Assembly (NCBI GenBank): GCA_000226015.1
Contig: JH153506.1
Coordinates: forward strand, 25,744 to 63,871
Origin: Mnemiopsis leidyi
Taxonomy: Eukaryota; Ctenophora; Tentaculata; Lobata; Bolinopsidae
DNA length: 38,128 nucleotides
Direction of reading: 5' to 3'
This document shows, one piece after another, positions 12,301-22,900 of the stretch. The notes under the pieces were generated by a model. That model was not told the origin of the DNA. It did not search any database and saw nothing but the letters and a program-made list of their open reading frames with translations. Position 1 is the stretch's first letter. Every line of letters starts with the position of its first letter. The position numbers were made by a program, and so were the translations under genes.

Positions 12301-15081
12301 TTTCAAACCTTATTTTATTCTTTGTGAGTTGTTTTAAATTAAAATATTTTCACTATGTTTCAAATATACTGAAATTAATCTATTTATAAGCTGTTTAACA
12401 TGGCTCAACCTTATTCTATCATTAAAAGTACAAGGTGTCCTGGAAGTTTACTCGAAAAATTATTATAAATTTTGCTACAGTGGCCATATACTTCTTGAAT
12501 TAGATGTTCAGAATTGCCGAGCAATAAGTACCATGACTTTCAAGACACCTTGTAGTTACGACTTAACTAAATTGTAAAGCATTCTAATACATCCCACTTG
12601 TCATTAACGCTAAATTGATTACTTCAGTTCTATTAAAGTGTTTAATGACTAGCGCTCGTGAAATTTAAAAAAAATTAAGTGCAACTTAAGTCTTACTCTA
12701 GACTCTAGGCGTATGATTGAATTCGTAAATTATTGTCGTAATTAATGAAAATGACGTACAACATTTTTTACAGAATACCGAATTTTATTCGGTTCAAATA
12801 GATTTAATCGACAACTATTAAACCTTGCCCAAATTACTGTTTCAAATTACAAACATTTACTAGCGATGGCCGTCTCGACATTTAAACAGGTAAACGGTTT
12901 GAACAGGATGTCGAACGTGTCGAAAATGCCGGAAAGTTAGCTTTTTATCTCAGAAACGTTTATAGGTATCTAAAATAGTTGTTTGAGTTTCGGTTTTAAA
13001 GGTCACATGCTAAGGATTAAGTAATCTGTTAATCTTAATTCTCGCGATATTCTATAGACACCAATTTTGTTTGGGAAAGTCGATGCTAAAATAATCGTTG
13101 ATAGACAACAGACATGTTGATAGACTGGTCTAAAGTTGTAGGAACTCCCCAAAAAGGTGATTGGGAAATGAATTTCTCATAATATGTTAGAGAGAGTTCT
13201 CCGAGCATTGCTCCTAACACCAGGATTTTTAAGACACCTCTTTTTAAGACATTCCGATTGCTCCCATCATGTGACAGCGATTGACCAATGACAAAAAAGA
13301 CACGGCCAACAAATTCCGGGAAACCTAAGAATTCCGACGTCCATTTCTTGCGAAAATTATTCGCGAAAATAAACTGCGTGCATTGTATCATTTAATTAAT
13401 CATTCAGGTTAAGCTACGTATGAAACTATCTTTTTTAAGGACAACTACAGTTACCATAAACTATAAACGGTAAACTACAAACTATATAAACTTTAAACAA
13501 ACCTCATGCCGTAAAGTTCGGGGAAGGATTGAGGGACAATCGGTCGAGGTCCGGTGGGAGGGGTGGGCCTGAAGGACTGAGGAGGGCCTGGTGCTGGTCT
13601 TCCCGGTTGGGTGTACGACTGAGAGATTAAGGTGAGAATCTCCGTCTAGCAACTTTACTTGTGTGTGCAGTGTAGTTTATTTGTTAAATCATCGTGTGCC
13701 AGTACACGAACTTCGTGACTTTGCCAGTGTTTTAGAATTAGAAGTATTCTATAATAAAAATATCAAATCTTGTTCCCAAGAACTTGAATCATAAATGTAT
13801 TAAGCTCTTCCACAGCGTTTTGATGATTTGTATCTAAAAATACATTATCCCATGTCTTAGATTAGGTGCACTATAAACAATTTAGTTCAATTTGATTCAT
13901 TTATCCTTTATCGATCGACCAACTGATTTTCTTGCTCTGACATAAATGTCTACAAAATTAAATTCAGGCTGTTGGTTTTCGGAGCTTCCTGTCAAATGCA
14001 CCATTCCAACAATATCATCTCAGCAAATGCCAGTTTAACTTTCTTTAAATAAGGCATAAAGAGGCATATAAGAATATAAAATGCCGGTAGTTGTGGTATT
14101 GCTGGGAACTTAAGAAGATAAAAGGTTAGGTGAGCTTGCTATCAAATATATTTTGCTCCTAAGTTGACAATCCTGACTGACAAAATTAAAAACTAGTTAG
14201 ACAAAATCTAGGCGGTTAAACGTTAAAAGGCTCATGAATCCAAAATTTTGATCACTTTCTAGATATAACTTTCTGCAACCAATCGGTAACGCCCATGGTA
14301 AATCTAGACATCAAATAAATCGCACAGCAACTTTCACTTTAAACAAACATCGCCATGGAAACCTCTAACACGTACTGCCGCTTACCGGAGGTCTATTAGC
14401 CGAGCTAACAACAGGGACGTGACCCGCCGTTACCATGGGTCCGTGTCCTGATGTTGCCATGGGAGGGGGCTGAGAATTTGGAGGCATGTATCCTGCTGTT
14501 GTACCTGGCGTATAGCCCTGAAGCGGGACAAGTTTTTAAGTTTATACTTTATTGTTATTTTCATTCGAAAATCATTCTTATTATTATCATTTTTTAAATT
14601 TTTAATGAATAGATTTTTTTTCATTTTTAATGAATAAATTATTTCAAACTTTATCCAGTTAAGAGATTATTCTAAATTGTCCAGGTTAATTATTTTGTTT
14701 TTGTGCCAGGTTAAACTGATCACAAAACTATTGCAACTCACCTTGGTTATAAAACAAACAATAATTAATGTACATTCTAATGCTGACTTACTTGAAGTCA
14801 CCGTCTCTTACCTGGGGTTGGCTTACAGGAGGTCTATATCCCGGCATCCCGTATCCTGGGGGTTGCTGGTAACCCTGGTAACCGCCTTGTTGTCCCGGGG
14901 GATATTGCTGTCCCGGAGGAGGGGGTCCATATCCCTGAGGGGGCGGTCCCATGGCCCGTGCAGGGGGCTGACCGGGTGGATAGCCCGGTTGTCCAGGAGG
15001 GTATCCGGGACGAGGGTACCCGTAACCCCCGGGACCGGGGGTGTAGCCCCCATATCCACCGTAGCCATAAGGACCAGACAT
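3322..15081 (-). CDS. VPS37A: VPS37A-like ESCRT-I subunit, 5' part of gene (five exons)
   Basis: ESCRT-I subunit that helps sort ubiquitinated cargo at endosomes. Exons on the minus strand are 15081-14812, 14517-14386, 13618-13503, 3665-3588 and 3430-3322; all have AG/GT borders and compatible phases, giving 235 residues. Residues 1-172 are a Pro/Gly/Tyr-rich low-complexity region with two PGYPPGQ repeats near residue 25. It ends in VPQSFPEL, resembling the FPEL segment that precedes the Mod(r) domain in VPS37A. Residues from about 174 (TDELEKLMDDDAALL, then NEELATENLSLKPQLEEKQ) match the start of the Mod(r) coiled coil. The rest of Mod(r) was not found in 1-3321 and probably lies beyond the left edge. 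The N-terminal UEV domain of vertebrate VPS37A is absent. The 9.8 kb intron 3 holds an antisense GPCR gene. The start ATG is the first in a frame that stays open through exon 1. VPS37 family membership is fairly sure; assignment to subtype A is inferred. Confidence 0.78.
4437..4585. mobile_element. MITE-like element with 25-bp terminal inverted repeats (family A)
   Basis: The left end (gacatcagaatttttagggg, from 4437) and the reverse complement of the right end (gacgtcggaattcttaggga, to 4585) match at about 20 of 25 positions. The element is 149 bp long with an internal segment gcattggtcaattgctgtca. No clear target duplication was found; a 14-bp tandem repeat (gacgtcatttaatg) touches the left end. 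Confidence 0.7.
5395..5688 (+). mobile_element. 3' end of a LINE (non-LTR retrotransposon) ORF2
   Basis: The reading frame is open from about 5308 to the stop at 5688, and the LINE-like part begins near 5395. It encodes RNRWKMLGHVLRGP, then GRVGRP, then a spaced DL and ASWR near the end. This is the usual C-terminal layout of many LINE reverse-transcriptase polyproteins (RW..LGH..R, GRP, then DR..WR). The reverse transcriptase and endonuclease domains are missing, so the copy is 5'-truncated. It sits in intron 3 of the VPS37-like gene, opposite to the host. The clade is not determined. Confidence 0.65.
5768..6260. repeat. Degenerate tandem repeat just downstream of the LINE fragment
   Basis: The segment around tctaacttt recurs at 5791, 5895, 6052 and 6181 (the last reads tcaaactttt). 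Each copy is preceded by a variant of atcaaattcggattc and ttttacgtcaaaat, and followed by gctcaaagttaaaaattt-like text. Spacing is uneven (104, 157, 129 bp), so units have gained or lost parts. The position straight after the LINE stop suggests a repeated LINE 3' UTR, but this is inference. Confidence 0.75.
6429..7236 (+). pseudogene. Unrecognised, frame-broken coding-like stretch
   Basis: Three overlapping open stretches in different frames (6429-6737, 6762-7070, 6907-7236) look like pieces of one decayed reading frame. Text such as HWPVQFLCGMAQAYES near 6929 and HIFPSKPFGIVSKMFLDCLE near 7078 reads like protein rather than random translation. I do not recognise a family. The location inside an intron rich in transposon remnants makes a dead transposon gene the likeliest reading. 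It could also be chance. Confidence 0.3.
7812..8039. mobile_element. Foldback (MITE-like) element, about 228 bp
   Basis: The ends form an inverted repeat of about 31 bp: left gctagaaaaaaaacacggcg followed by tttttatcaaa; right, reverse-complemented, gctagcaaaaaacgcggcg followed by tttttatcaaa. Further inverted pairs lie inside (caccgcg with cgcggtg; cggggtt with accccg), so the whole element can fold on itself. It has no coding capacity. No clear target duplication is seen. Confidence 0.8.
8040..10540. other. Intronic DNA upstream of the first GPCR; no feature recognised
   Basis: Part of VPS37 intron 3 and the presumed promoter side of the plus-strand GPCR. No convincing TATA box, repeat or coding stretch was seen; small open frames at 9352-9537 and 10091-10345 have no protein-like features. 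Confidence 0.4.
10541..11821 (+). CDS. Intronless class A (rhodopsin-like) GPCR, orphan
   Basis: A 426-residue single-exon protein with seven hydrophobic segments at about residues 44-67, 79-108, 124-150, 164-188, 246-277, 291-318 and 328-355. Class A marks visible: Asn-64 in TM1 (FLNSLVL), Asp-90 in TM2 (SLCDIGN), Trp-177 in TM4, CNIP at 305-308 in TM6 (CWxP position) and NPLVL at 349-353 in TM7 (NPxxY position, Tyr lost). The DRY motif is replaced by IRT at 149-151. Sequons are at N14 (outside) and N203 (in a long second extracellular loop). The Ser/Arg-rich tail (residues 368-410) could be phosphorylated. It is a plasma-membrane receptor by family; the ligand cannot be inferred. The gene sits antisense inside intron 3 of the VPS37-like gene. 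Base composition is clearly more GC-rich than the flanks, and the frame is intact, so it looks functional. Confidence 0.87.
   Translation: MSLLDIPEECGIQNYTHLKRIMLNDDIGLTWSAVKLMALWDQSWFIITTSVLCFALFISVMFLNSLVLKHYIKKYKELIPLLYTSMSLCDIGNGISALLTGTILLMILCNYRSNQDTYPATSLMAKMTYIIFSLTSRVSIFFNTVLVAIRTIHVVFPTHVISRNRVMVVLVAGQVIWIFIAAFDVVGLQHILPYFDRTAVIVNETTRPVTKYTVLIDSMVVNPLTGFFVLYYIYDKMCNVLNFNVIAVYVLVKGIPFVLPSAMSIACMLIQTYFLIIRSRVGRHSAVSRRITVTVLYLTIIFVVCNIPDFVLNLVCLNVIAIPVKHLSAYMCVTFVSSVMLPFVNSLLNPLVLLMRGSSLKQSVMGYLCRSGSFRSSRSISNFGMEGISREPLKSRKEMSHVRRMIKREDTFDMSRMGEVARQQPP
12177..12329. repeat. Direct duplication of about 70-83 bp in the 3' flank of the first GPCR
   Basis: tttaggggtagagaaaa, tcggtgctga and tttcaaaccttattttattc occur in the same order at 12177-12246 and 12247-12329. 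The second copy has an extra 13 bp or so (attataccat region). It lies about 360 bp after the stop codon and could be in the 3' UTR. Confidence 0.9.
12429..12554. mobile_element. Mariner-type MITE, 122 bp plus TA target duplication
   Basis: The left end tacaaggtgtcctggaagt (12429-12447) and the reverse complement of the right end, tacaaggtgtcttgaaagt (12536-12554), agree at 17 of 19 positions. Both ends are flanked by TA, as expected for Tc1/mariner-type insertion. The gene-free interior makes it a non-autonomous element. It lies about 600 bp downstream of the GPCR at 10541-11821. Confidence 0.8.
13216..13341. mobile_element. Second copy of MITE family A
   Basis: The right end cctaagaattccgacgtc (13324-13341) is identical over 17 bp to that of the 4437-4585 element. 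The left end acaccaggatttttaag resembles its left repeat. Internally cagcgattgaccaatg is the reverse complement of the 4437 copy's internal segment with one difference, so the core is inverted relative to the ends, or the element is near-palindromic. It lies about 160 bp upstream (right-to-left sense) of VPS37 exon 3's donor side. Confidence 0.55.
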
Positions 15082-16972
15082 GAACAGCTAATCTGAGTAG
15101 TGGGATTTAGTGGGAGTCGAGTTAAGTAACTTTTATGAAGCTTTTCTGGTTTTATATTTTGCCGTACTGAATTATCTCAAAACTGCACAATTTAAAAGCT
15201 TCGAGTATTGGATTTTGGTGGTTAAGTCGCCAATCGTACTGCATGATGCTATTTTGATCGTAAAGAGCTTATAAGAAATCAGAGCATTTTATTCATCAGT
15301 TCTCCGAATGAAATCTGGAAAGGCGTTGTACTTCTTAGAAAGCTTAATGCACTATTCAAATTTCGGAAATGTTACTGGGAGGCTTGGACTTCTGCAGTCA
15401 TCATTTAGAACCGTAGAAAACTTAGGGACAAAACTGCTATCCACAAGGTGGGGACTGGGAAGAGCACACTGAACGTGTTGGTGTAGCTCAGCCTAAATGT
15501 GACAAAAAATGAGAGCAATTAAATCTGTTGCAAAAATTATTTACGCACACTTCATCCAAACGCTTAAAGAGAGGTTATGGAACTTCAATCGACAATTATT
15601 TATGCAAGGTTAGGTGATTGTATTATTGTTAAGATGAAACTTTGATGATAAAAAGGACGGTAAATGTTTAATATTGTTGCAACAACTGAGAATCGCAGTT
15701 AATCACATTTCAGAAAATATTCCAGATTAACTGGGATTCGCACTTTTTGTAACAACAATAGGAATATCACAACATATCATCAAAGTTAAGTGATTAAGTG
15801 ATTAAGTAAGTGATTAAGTAACTATTGTAACTAAAATACGAAAATTGTAACTGGGATTAGTCAACGTCTAGAGTAAAACTTCTTGCAATCTGTGAATCCT
15901 GTGTAAAATGTGTTTTATCAAGATAAACAGGTCTGATTCAAACTAATACACTCAAACTCAAATCAAATACATAAAACTGAAACATACCAATAATTATAAT
16001 ATTATGACTAAATAATGTAATTAATTATTCTCAACAAGTTATTGAATGGCCATTTACGATTAGTACGATATTATCTTATTGTCTCTAAAAATGTCGAAAA
16101 ACTATACGACACACTGTACTACATAAATCAAGAAAAATTTTCAAAAAAATATTTTGGATCATAAATAAGTAAGCCATATATTTAGGTTCCTCAAATTTAG
16201 ATTTGATATAATTTGTGAAAAAATGTTCCTGAATTGTCATAAAATTTTTTCCTTTCGTTAGTCGAACACTGTCATTATAAATATTTCAAATTTTAACGTT
16301 AAACAAAATTAAACATCTGATTTTTTCAGTCAAAAAACTTATCTTTTAACCTCATTCAAGCCCGAATAGCAAACCCAAGTTCTACAACGTCAAGATTTAT
16401 TGTTAAACAACATCCAGTTTTCTAATTTTGAATGTTTGCAGATCATAGAAAACGTTTAAAACTCAATGCAAAAATAAGCCGAAAAATTTCTGCAAACACT
16501 GCACTAGGCCTTACTCTTAGAACTTTATTAGGTTTCCATCAAGGAAACCCAACTGCTCTTTTTAAATTAAACGACCACAGCAATAAGTTACGTCACTCTG
16601 AAGCTCACTCACACAAAATACATTAACAAACTGAGAAAGATAACTTCTGAAAAAAACTCTGTGGCAATTTTAGATTTGTTCATAAGATGGGACTTTACAA
16701 AAGTACCAATCATAACCAATACAATCTTTTTTATCTAAGACACATAAACACCTAAAATCTTACAATGCAAGATTAGCAAGAATTCAAAGGATGGAGATGG
16801 GAAGCGGCGATGAGGATGAGCTAGAGTAAGCCACATCAGCGTTTGTTAAAGTATATTTCTTCATTCTTCAACCTGGTCCGATTTAAGGAATGTGGAATCA
16901 CTTGGAAAGATTTTAATCGTCACAAAGCTGGTGTTTTTTACGACAAGTTGTGATAAAAACCCCTTCTAGACT
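15082..16972. other. Spacer between VAC14 3' end and VPS37 5' end
   Basis: Both flanking genes run leftwards, so this 1.9 kb holds the VAC14 3' UTR (right side) and the VPS37 promoter and 5' UTR (left side). ATTAAA on the gene strand near 16911, about 60 bp after the VAC14 stop, is a possible polyadenylation signal. A short run of taagtgat repeats lies at 15786-15826. Nothing else was recognised. Confidence 0.45.
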
Positions 16973-19900
16973 TTAGTTTTCACTAAGCTTCAGGTTTTTG
17001 ATGGCGTGTCGTGTTTGGACCTCATTAAAGTGGTCCAGCATCTCTTGTAAGGTCTTTTCGTCAACCAAATCACTGATAAAATCAGGGGTTAAATCATATC
17101 GACTTTGATATACCATCCTATATAATTTCCATCTTCCTTCATGGGTTACTTTCAAACTTGCTAGGGCTGTATCTAAGTAGTAAGTTCTATAATATATATG
17201 CATCTTAGTTGTAAATTCTAAAACTTGTATTTCAAGATTTAAGTATCTCGACTAGACCGAGTACCACGGGAAGTCAGGAATTAAACAAATAAAAATTTGC
17301 CTGCCATTTTATTTCCAAAGGTAGTTACAAGGATTGGTGGCTGCTTTCCAACAATTTTATTTTCTTCCGGTATCTCAAGTTTTTTACTTCGATATCGACT
17401 AGATTACCTCATTGCCCCAACCACAGCTTGCTTCGCCGGCCCAACAAAAACGTAGTGGATTGTGGGTATATCGATATAGCCAGCTCATAGCTGTCGATAG
17501 CCGCACCTACTATCGGAGATAGGACACATGACCTGGTTGACGGTTGCCACGTCAATGCAAGGCTCACTCCTCGATAGATCGGACAACTGACTGTCTGACA
17601 ATAAATAGGTGCCAAAAGGCAATCAGTTTCAGGCGACCTTTAATCAAAACCATGGCGCACCAGCAAAATGCTAGTATTTTAACGTCAAATAAGCAGTGTT
17701 TCCAATTAGTAATTACCAATAGAGAACCGTATTTTCGGGAAGGGATTTTAAATCGTTTTAATCACGTGAAGCGTCGCTTGATAATGAAATATTGATGAGC
17801 TGCACCAAACGTCTCCATGGCCAATCATTGTCACGTGATATGGAAAATTTGTGACCACTAATCAGAGGATTAGTGACCTAGGTCAACTTTCTAACATTGA
17901 CCACGGGGAAATTTCCATTTTCCAAGGTGTAATTGTTAGTGCCTTACTCCCCTAATGCTTAGTGACCACATGCCAAACAAAGAAAATTCATCAGCAAATA
18001 ACCTAACGCTTGCGGAGTTTTCCACTATGTCCCTTTGTGACACAGACAAAAAAGGGGACTGGGAACCATAATGCGGGTCAGGGACTGATATCTGCAATAA
18101 ATCGGACTCAGTTCGGCAGTTCCGATTCGTAGTAGAAGTATTCTTGTGATACCTCAATAATCTATATTTAGGTACCAACCATCCTACCAAATACAAAATA
18201 CCTGACAACTTTAAACCATCCGCTTTACGTTTTTAATTCACAAAAAAGAGAAAAGTACCTGCTGGGTTGATTAGTTCTCTCGGCGGCTCGTACCACACCC
18301 ACACACTCCAGCCGGTTTCGTAAAAGTGTGAAGGCTTCAGATTGGGGCAGAAGCATCAGTATACCTGACCAGGAATACCTTTAAAGATTTTTCTTTGGTG
18401 CATTTCTGTTTTTTACCATTAACCCTCAACTTCGCAGTCCAAGGTATTAGTTTGCAAGCAAACTGTACTGCCGGATCAACATTGTTTACATCTCTTGAAC
18501 ATATGAATATATTAATTCATATGCTAAATAGGTCTTAACACCTAAATTTAACAAGTTTTGTTACTGGCAGCTGCTATTCTTCTGTGTTCTGAAGAATGGG
18601 CTGTGACGATTAAATAGACTCATTTGTCACTGCGCCTATTCAAACCTCTTTGCACAATCATGAGAAATGATTCAGTTTGGAAGTAGTGTCAATTTCAAAT
18701 TCTTGGAAAAGGATGATATTACATTACGAAATACAGATAATATTGGAACAGCTTAGACTATGAGCTTTTAAGACACTGCCTATTTATAGAGGTGAAGCTA
18801 AAATTAAATTCACTGGCACAATTCGTTAAAAAATGTACACGCTCACCAGCGAGACTCCTGAACAGTTCCGGATTGGTGTCGGGTTGAACCAGCTCAAGTC
18901 TGAGGGCAGAAAATACGGGACTCTCAAGGAGCTGCACAAGCTTGTCCAGGCCAGTCAACGTCATTTCAGTCATCTGAGGTTGAGAATGTTCAAAACCGGG
19001 GAAACGAGCAGTAAAACAGCGATTCACTGCACATTTTTCTTTCCCCAAAAGAACAGCCATATGTAAATTACGCTTGAGCTGTAATTTTACCGATCATTTT
19101 TCATCTTTTAAAAAAGTGAGTTTGGTTAATTAAGCTGAGATAAAAAACACAAAAGCAGAGCTTGTGCTCATCATTTTATCAAGCCTCCTAGAAGTTAACA
19201 AAAATTTTAGAAATTAGGGCAGTTATGAACTAATTGAAGACCATTACTGTACTAATCCTACCATTGCGATTAACTGTCAAATTGTAGATCATCTTTTTGT
19301 TTTGTCAAGAGGGCTTGGGTGCTTGCGAGCACCTAAATTTTATATCAGCACTAAACAATGTTTTTTAAACCATCCCAAGACCGACCTCGTAGGAGCCGAG
19401 AGCGTGTATTACATCACTGGCGTGCTGATAGGAGTGGGATATCATGCACAGAGCGATGGTTGAGACAGGGTCGTGACACCAGGTGGTGTAGAGGGTGCTG
19501 AACACTGCTCTACCGTCCGGCGAGCCTTTCTTTCTGAGGGGGATTCTTTTACATGATGGAATGCAAGCAATGCCAGATAGAGTATTACAGAGTGTACAAG
19601 AGTAGGCAGGGATAAGGGTAGGTTAGACAAAAAATAAAGGGGTATTGGGGTAATGGGAAATTTTGAATAACAGAAAATTTCAATACAAATTATAATCTGA
19701 GTTAAGTAGTTATCAAATGGTTAAACTGCGACTTTTATCTCTATAACAGATTTTTGATCGGATCGCCATATAACCACATGGTATTGCAACTTTAAGAAAA
19801 AACAAACGAGAAATCAGCGTGATAAGAAACGGGACATACTATTTGATAATATCATGAAGTTGAGAGTAAAATGAATGCGTTTACCAATCATTACTATGTA

Positions 19901-22900
19901 CAATAATCAACTTTTGTTACTTTTAACAAATTAGGCCTCGGATACTTAATTCCAACAAAACCCTACATTTCAAGCACATGACAAAGATGGCATATGACAA
20001 AGACGCTTCAGACAACACGCACTCCACACACCTTCCCTTGCTACACAATCTAAAGGAAAATCCCTCACAACATATTACACAAGATCCCAGATCGGACGTA
20101 CTCCTGTTCATTGGTGACACTCTCTGGAAGTCTGTGTGCGACAGTTTCACGAATACCCGTTTTTTCTAACTCATATTCAGTAACTCCATTCCCCTTTTGA
20201 GTGACTCCTCCAATTTTAGAAGCGGCTTGGTTTGAACTTGGGTTTCCCGTAGGTTTACCGGATTTATTTGCCAACTTGGCACTCGAAGTTGCAGCGAAAG
20301 TTCTCTTTTCTTTGGTGCTGTTAAACTGAACTGTATCTAAGATGGGATATCTAAAGGCGCATAATGTCATTCTTATAAATATCAGACACCTAATATCCAC
20401 TTACAAGAGCCGTGCCCAGACATCAAACATTCAAAGTCAACCAGTAAAAGTATTAGTTATTTAAGAACAGCCGGAAAAATGGCGAGCAGTTAAAAGGATA
20501 TCGACATAATTTATAAGTTAGTCACGACTCAAGAGAACTAACCGGTGTCCAGTAGAACTTACTTGTAACTAGGAAAACTTACCCGTACCTAGAAGGACTA
20601 ACCTGTAACCAGTAGAACTTACCCGTATCTAGGAGAACTTACCAGTATCTAGGAGAACTTACCAGTATTTAGGAGAACTTACCAGTATCTAGGAGAACTT
20701 ACCAGTATCTAGGAGAACTTACCCGTTTCTAGAAGAACTAACCCGTATCTAGGAGAACTTACCCGTATCTAAAAGAACTTACCAGTATCTAGGAGAACTT
20801 ACCCGTGTCTAGGAGAACTTACCAGTATCTAGGAAAACTTACCCGTATCTAGGAAAACTTACCCGTATCTAGGAGAACTTACCCGTATCTAGGAGAACTT
20901 ACCCGTGTCCGGAAGAACTTACCCGTATTTAGGGTTGTTCCGTTGAGACTTGAGCGTGTCCCTCAGAGGAGCCAAGTTCGGGGACGTCAGTAGGTTCCAG
21001 CTGAGATATTGAACTAAAAGAGCGGTAAACACGATGTCGGATTCGTCAACCAGCAGTCTTGCCAAGGTACAGAACACCTGAAATTGGGGTTATTTAGGAT
21101 ATGTGGTTGAGATCTAGTTACTAACTTACTTCGGAATTGTCAAAACTGTATTGGGCATGGTTTGCTTACTTTGTAAAGTAATTATGTGAGGGTATAGAAA
21201 AGAACTGTCAAGTGTCAACTTGGACTGTAACATCCTCGCCACACGTAAGTAAGAATTAGAGTTTCATCAAACAAGAAGATCACAAAGTTTGTACCTTTTC
21301 ACTATCAACATGAGCGCAGAGAGTTTGAATTATGAAGGAGCAACGTCTCTCCAATAACTTCTCGTCGTTACGAAACTTGGCTATCAGGCTCCGCAAGAAG
21401 TTTTCGAAATTAGTCTTGTCTTGATCGCTGTTCTGCATACACCTACACGTGTAATGGGTAGTAAAGGACCGTAAACTGTACCAAAAATTAATTATGGTTT
21501 AACTAACAGATCGACCAAGGACGGCGTAACCGAATACCTAGAAAACCAGAAATCATGAAATTTGGTCACCAGCTGCTCTCAAGTCAACGACAAAACGGGA
21601 ATCGAAGTTAAAGTTAAATTTTATGCTACGAGCGTCGTTCAGGCAGTGTTATCCGAAATCAATCTTGAAGTTGCTTTTAAAATGTTTTCTGACAATATTC
21701 GTGGAAAGCAAGAAACCCCCCGATCACACAAAAACTTACATTGCAGCAAGGAGTTGTATAGACAACACCACAACACCGTCACACGGGTCGGAAACAGTCC
21801 GTATCACCGCCGGAAATATGTCTTCGTGTTCCGAGTTTATCTTGTTTGGGACGTGAGAGTGAAGGGTCCGGACCCACTGGAGCACCGCTGTTTTTGTTGT
21901 CACCGAAATTTGGGGCGGGGATGTGAATTCTCTTCCTGTGAAAATGACGTTTTAGTTAGAACCCGAGCTTTTTAGGTTATCATAGAAGAGATAGGGAAGG
22001 GGGTGGGCGAATAGGCGTGTATCCAGATTGAAGCCGGTCCCCAGTTAATTTGTAAATCCGGTCCCGGGTCCGGTTTCAACCCCGAAATTTACCAGATACT
22101 GGATCAGGAAGAGCAAGAAATTACAAATTGGGATTCTCAATCGATCGCAATTTAATATTTGATGTACACGTTATTTCCGTTTGCTTTGGCTGGATCGGCC
22201 AGTACACAGCCAGGCCTGTATGCCTTCCAGACGCAGACTGATTAGGCACTTTGTTTAAATTCTTCCTCTGGGTGTCAAAAACGAGATAAGTTCAAGTCGG
22301 GTGTTATTAATCAAAAGCAACCTGACGCACAATTGTTATATACAGATCCAATCTGTTAGACGATGTTTGTAAATCTGTAAAGTTTGTAATCTGTAAAGTC
22401 GATGTTTTGCTAGCTTGCTCAATACTCATTTTCTCGCCCTTGACTCAGAGGCAAACAACATCTGAGGATTTTCCAAGGGTTCCGAGTTTGACCTCTGACA
22501 GTTAATATTCTCGCGTCACCCATACATACCCATCTTTGATAATGATAGCCCAAGCTCAACTACCAACATTTTGAATATGATAAATACTAGTGATATTAAT
22601 AGGACTACATCTATTAATTTAGTTTCAATCAAATTAGCGAATTAATTTATTGTTCAATATTATATTCAGAGAATAAACAAAATTAATACCTGTAGAATCT
22701 TTATAAACAGTTGAGGGGACTATATGAGCGAGGAGCACACTTAGCATGTCTGTTATATCCATATTCTTCAAGGTTCCTGGGGGTACACACGTGATATTCT
22801 CATAAGAATTATTCAAAATAACAACTCGCAAGGCAGAGAATTATTTTATCATGGGAAACAATCGTTTTTGTGTGTCTTATGCGCACTTTCTACTTAATGA

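Noticed and set aside
14677..15096. 139-codon plus-strand open frame
   Set aside because: It lies opposite VPS37 exon 1, whose minus-strand reading is supported by splice sites and by continuation into later exons.
16973..17203. Longer last VAC14 exon starting at or before 17203
   Set aside because: The acceptor at 17072 restores the phase and keeps the C-terminal block; the extra upstream residues do not resemble VAC14. Some doubt remains.
20065..20400. 111-codon minus-strand frame in VAC14 intron 13
   Set aside because: VAC14 exons 13 and 14 join in phase without it, and the text matches nothing I know; a cryptic exon is possible but unsupported.
20531..20930. CRISPR-like array
   Set aside because: The 20-bp units are directly adjacent with no spacers, and the context is an animal gene.
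21562..21975. Plus-strand open frame of 137 codons
   Set aside because: It overlaps VAC14 exon 11 on the other strand, where the family match is clear.
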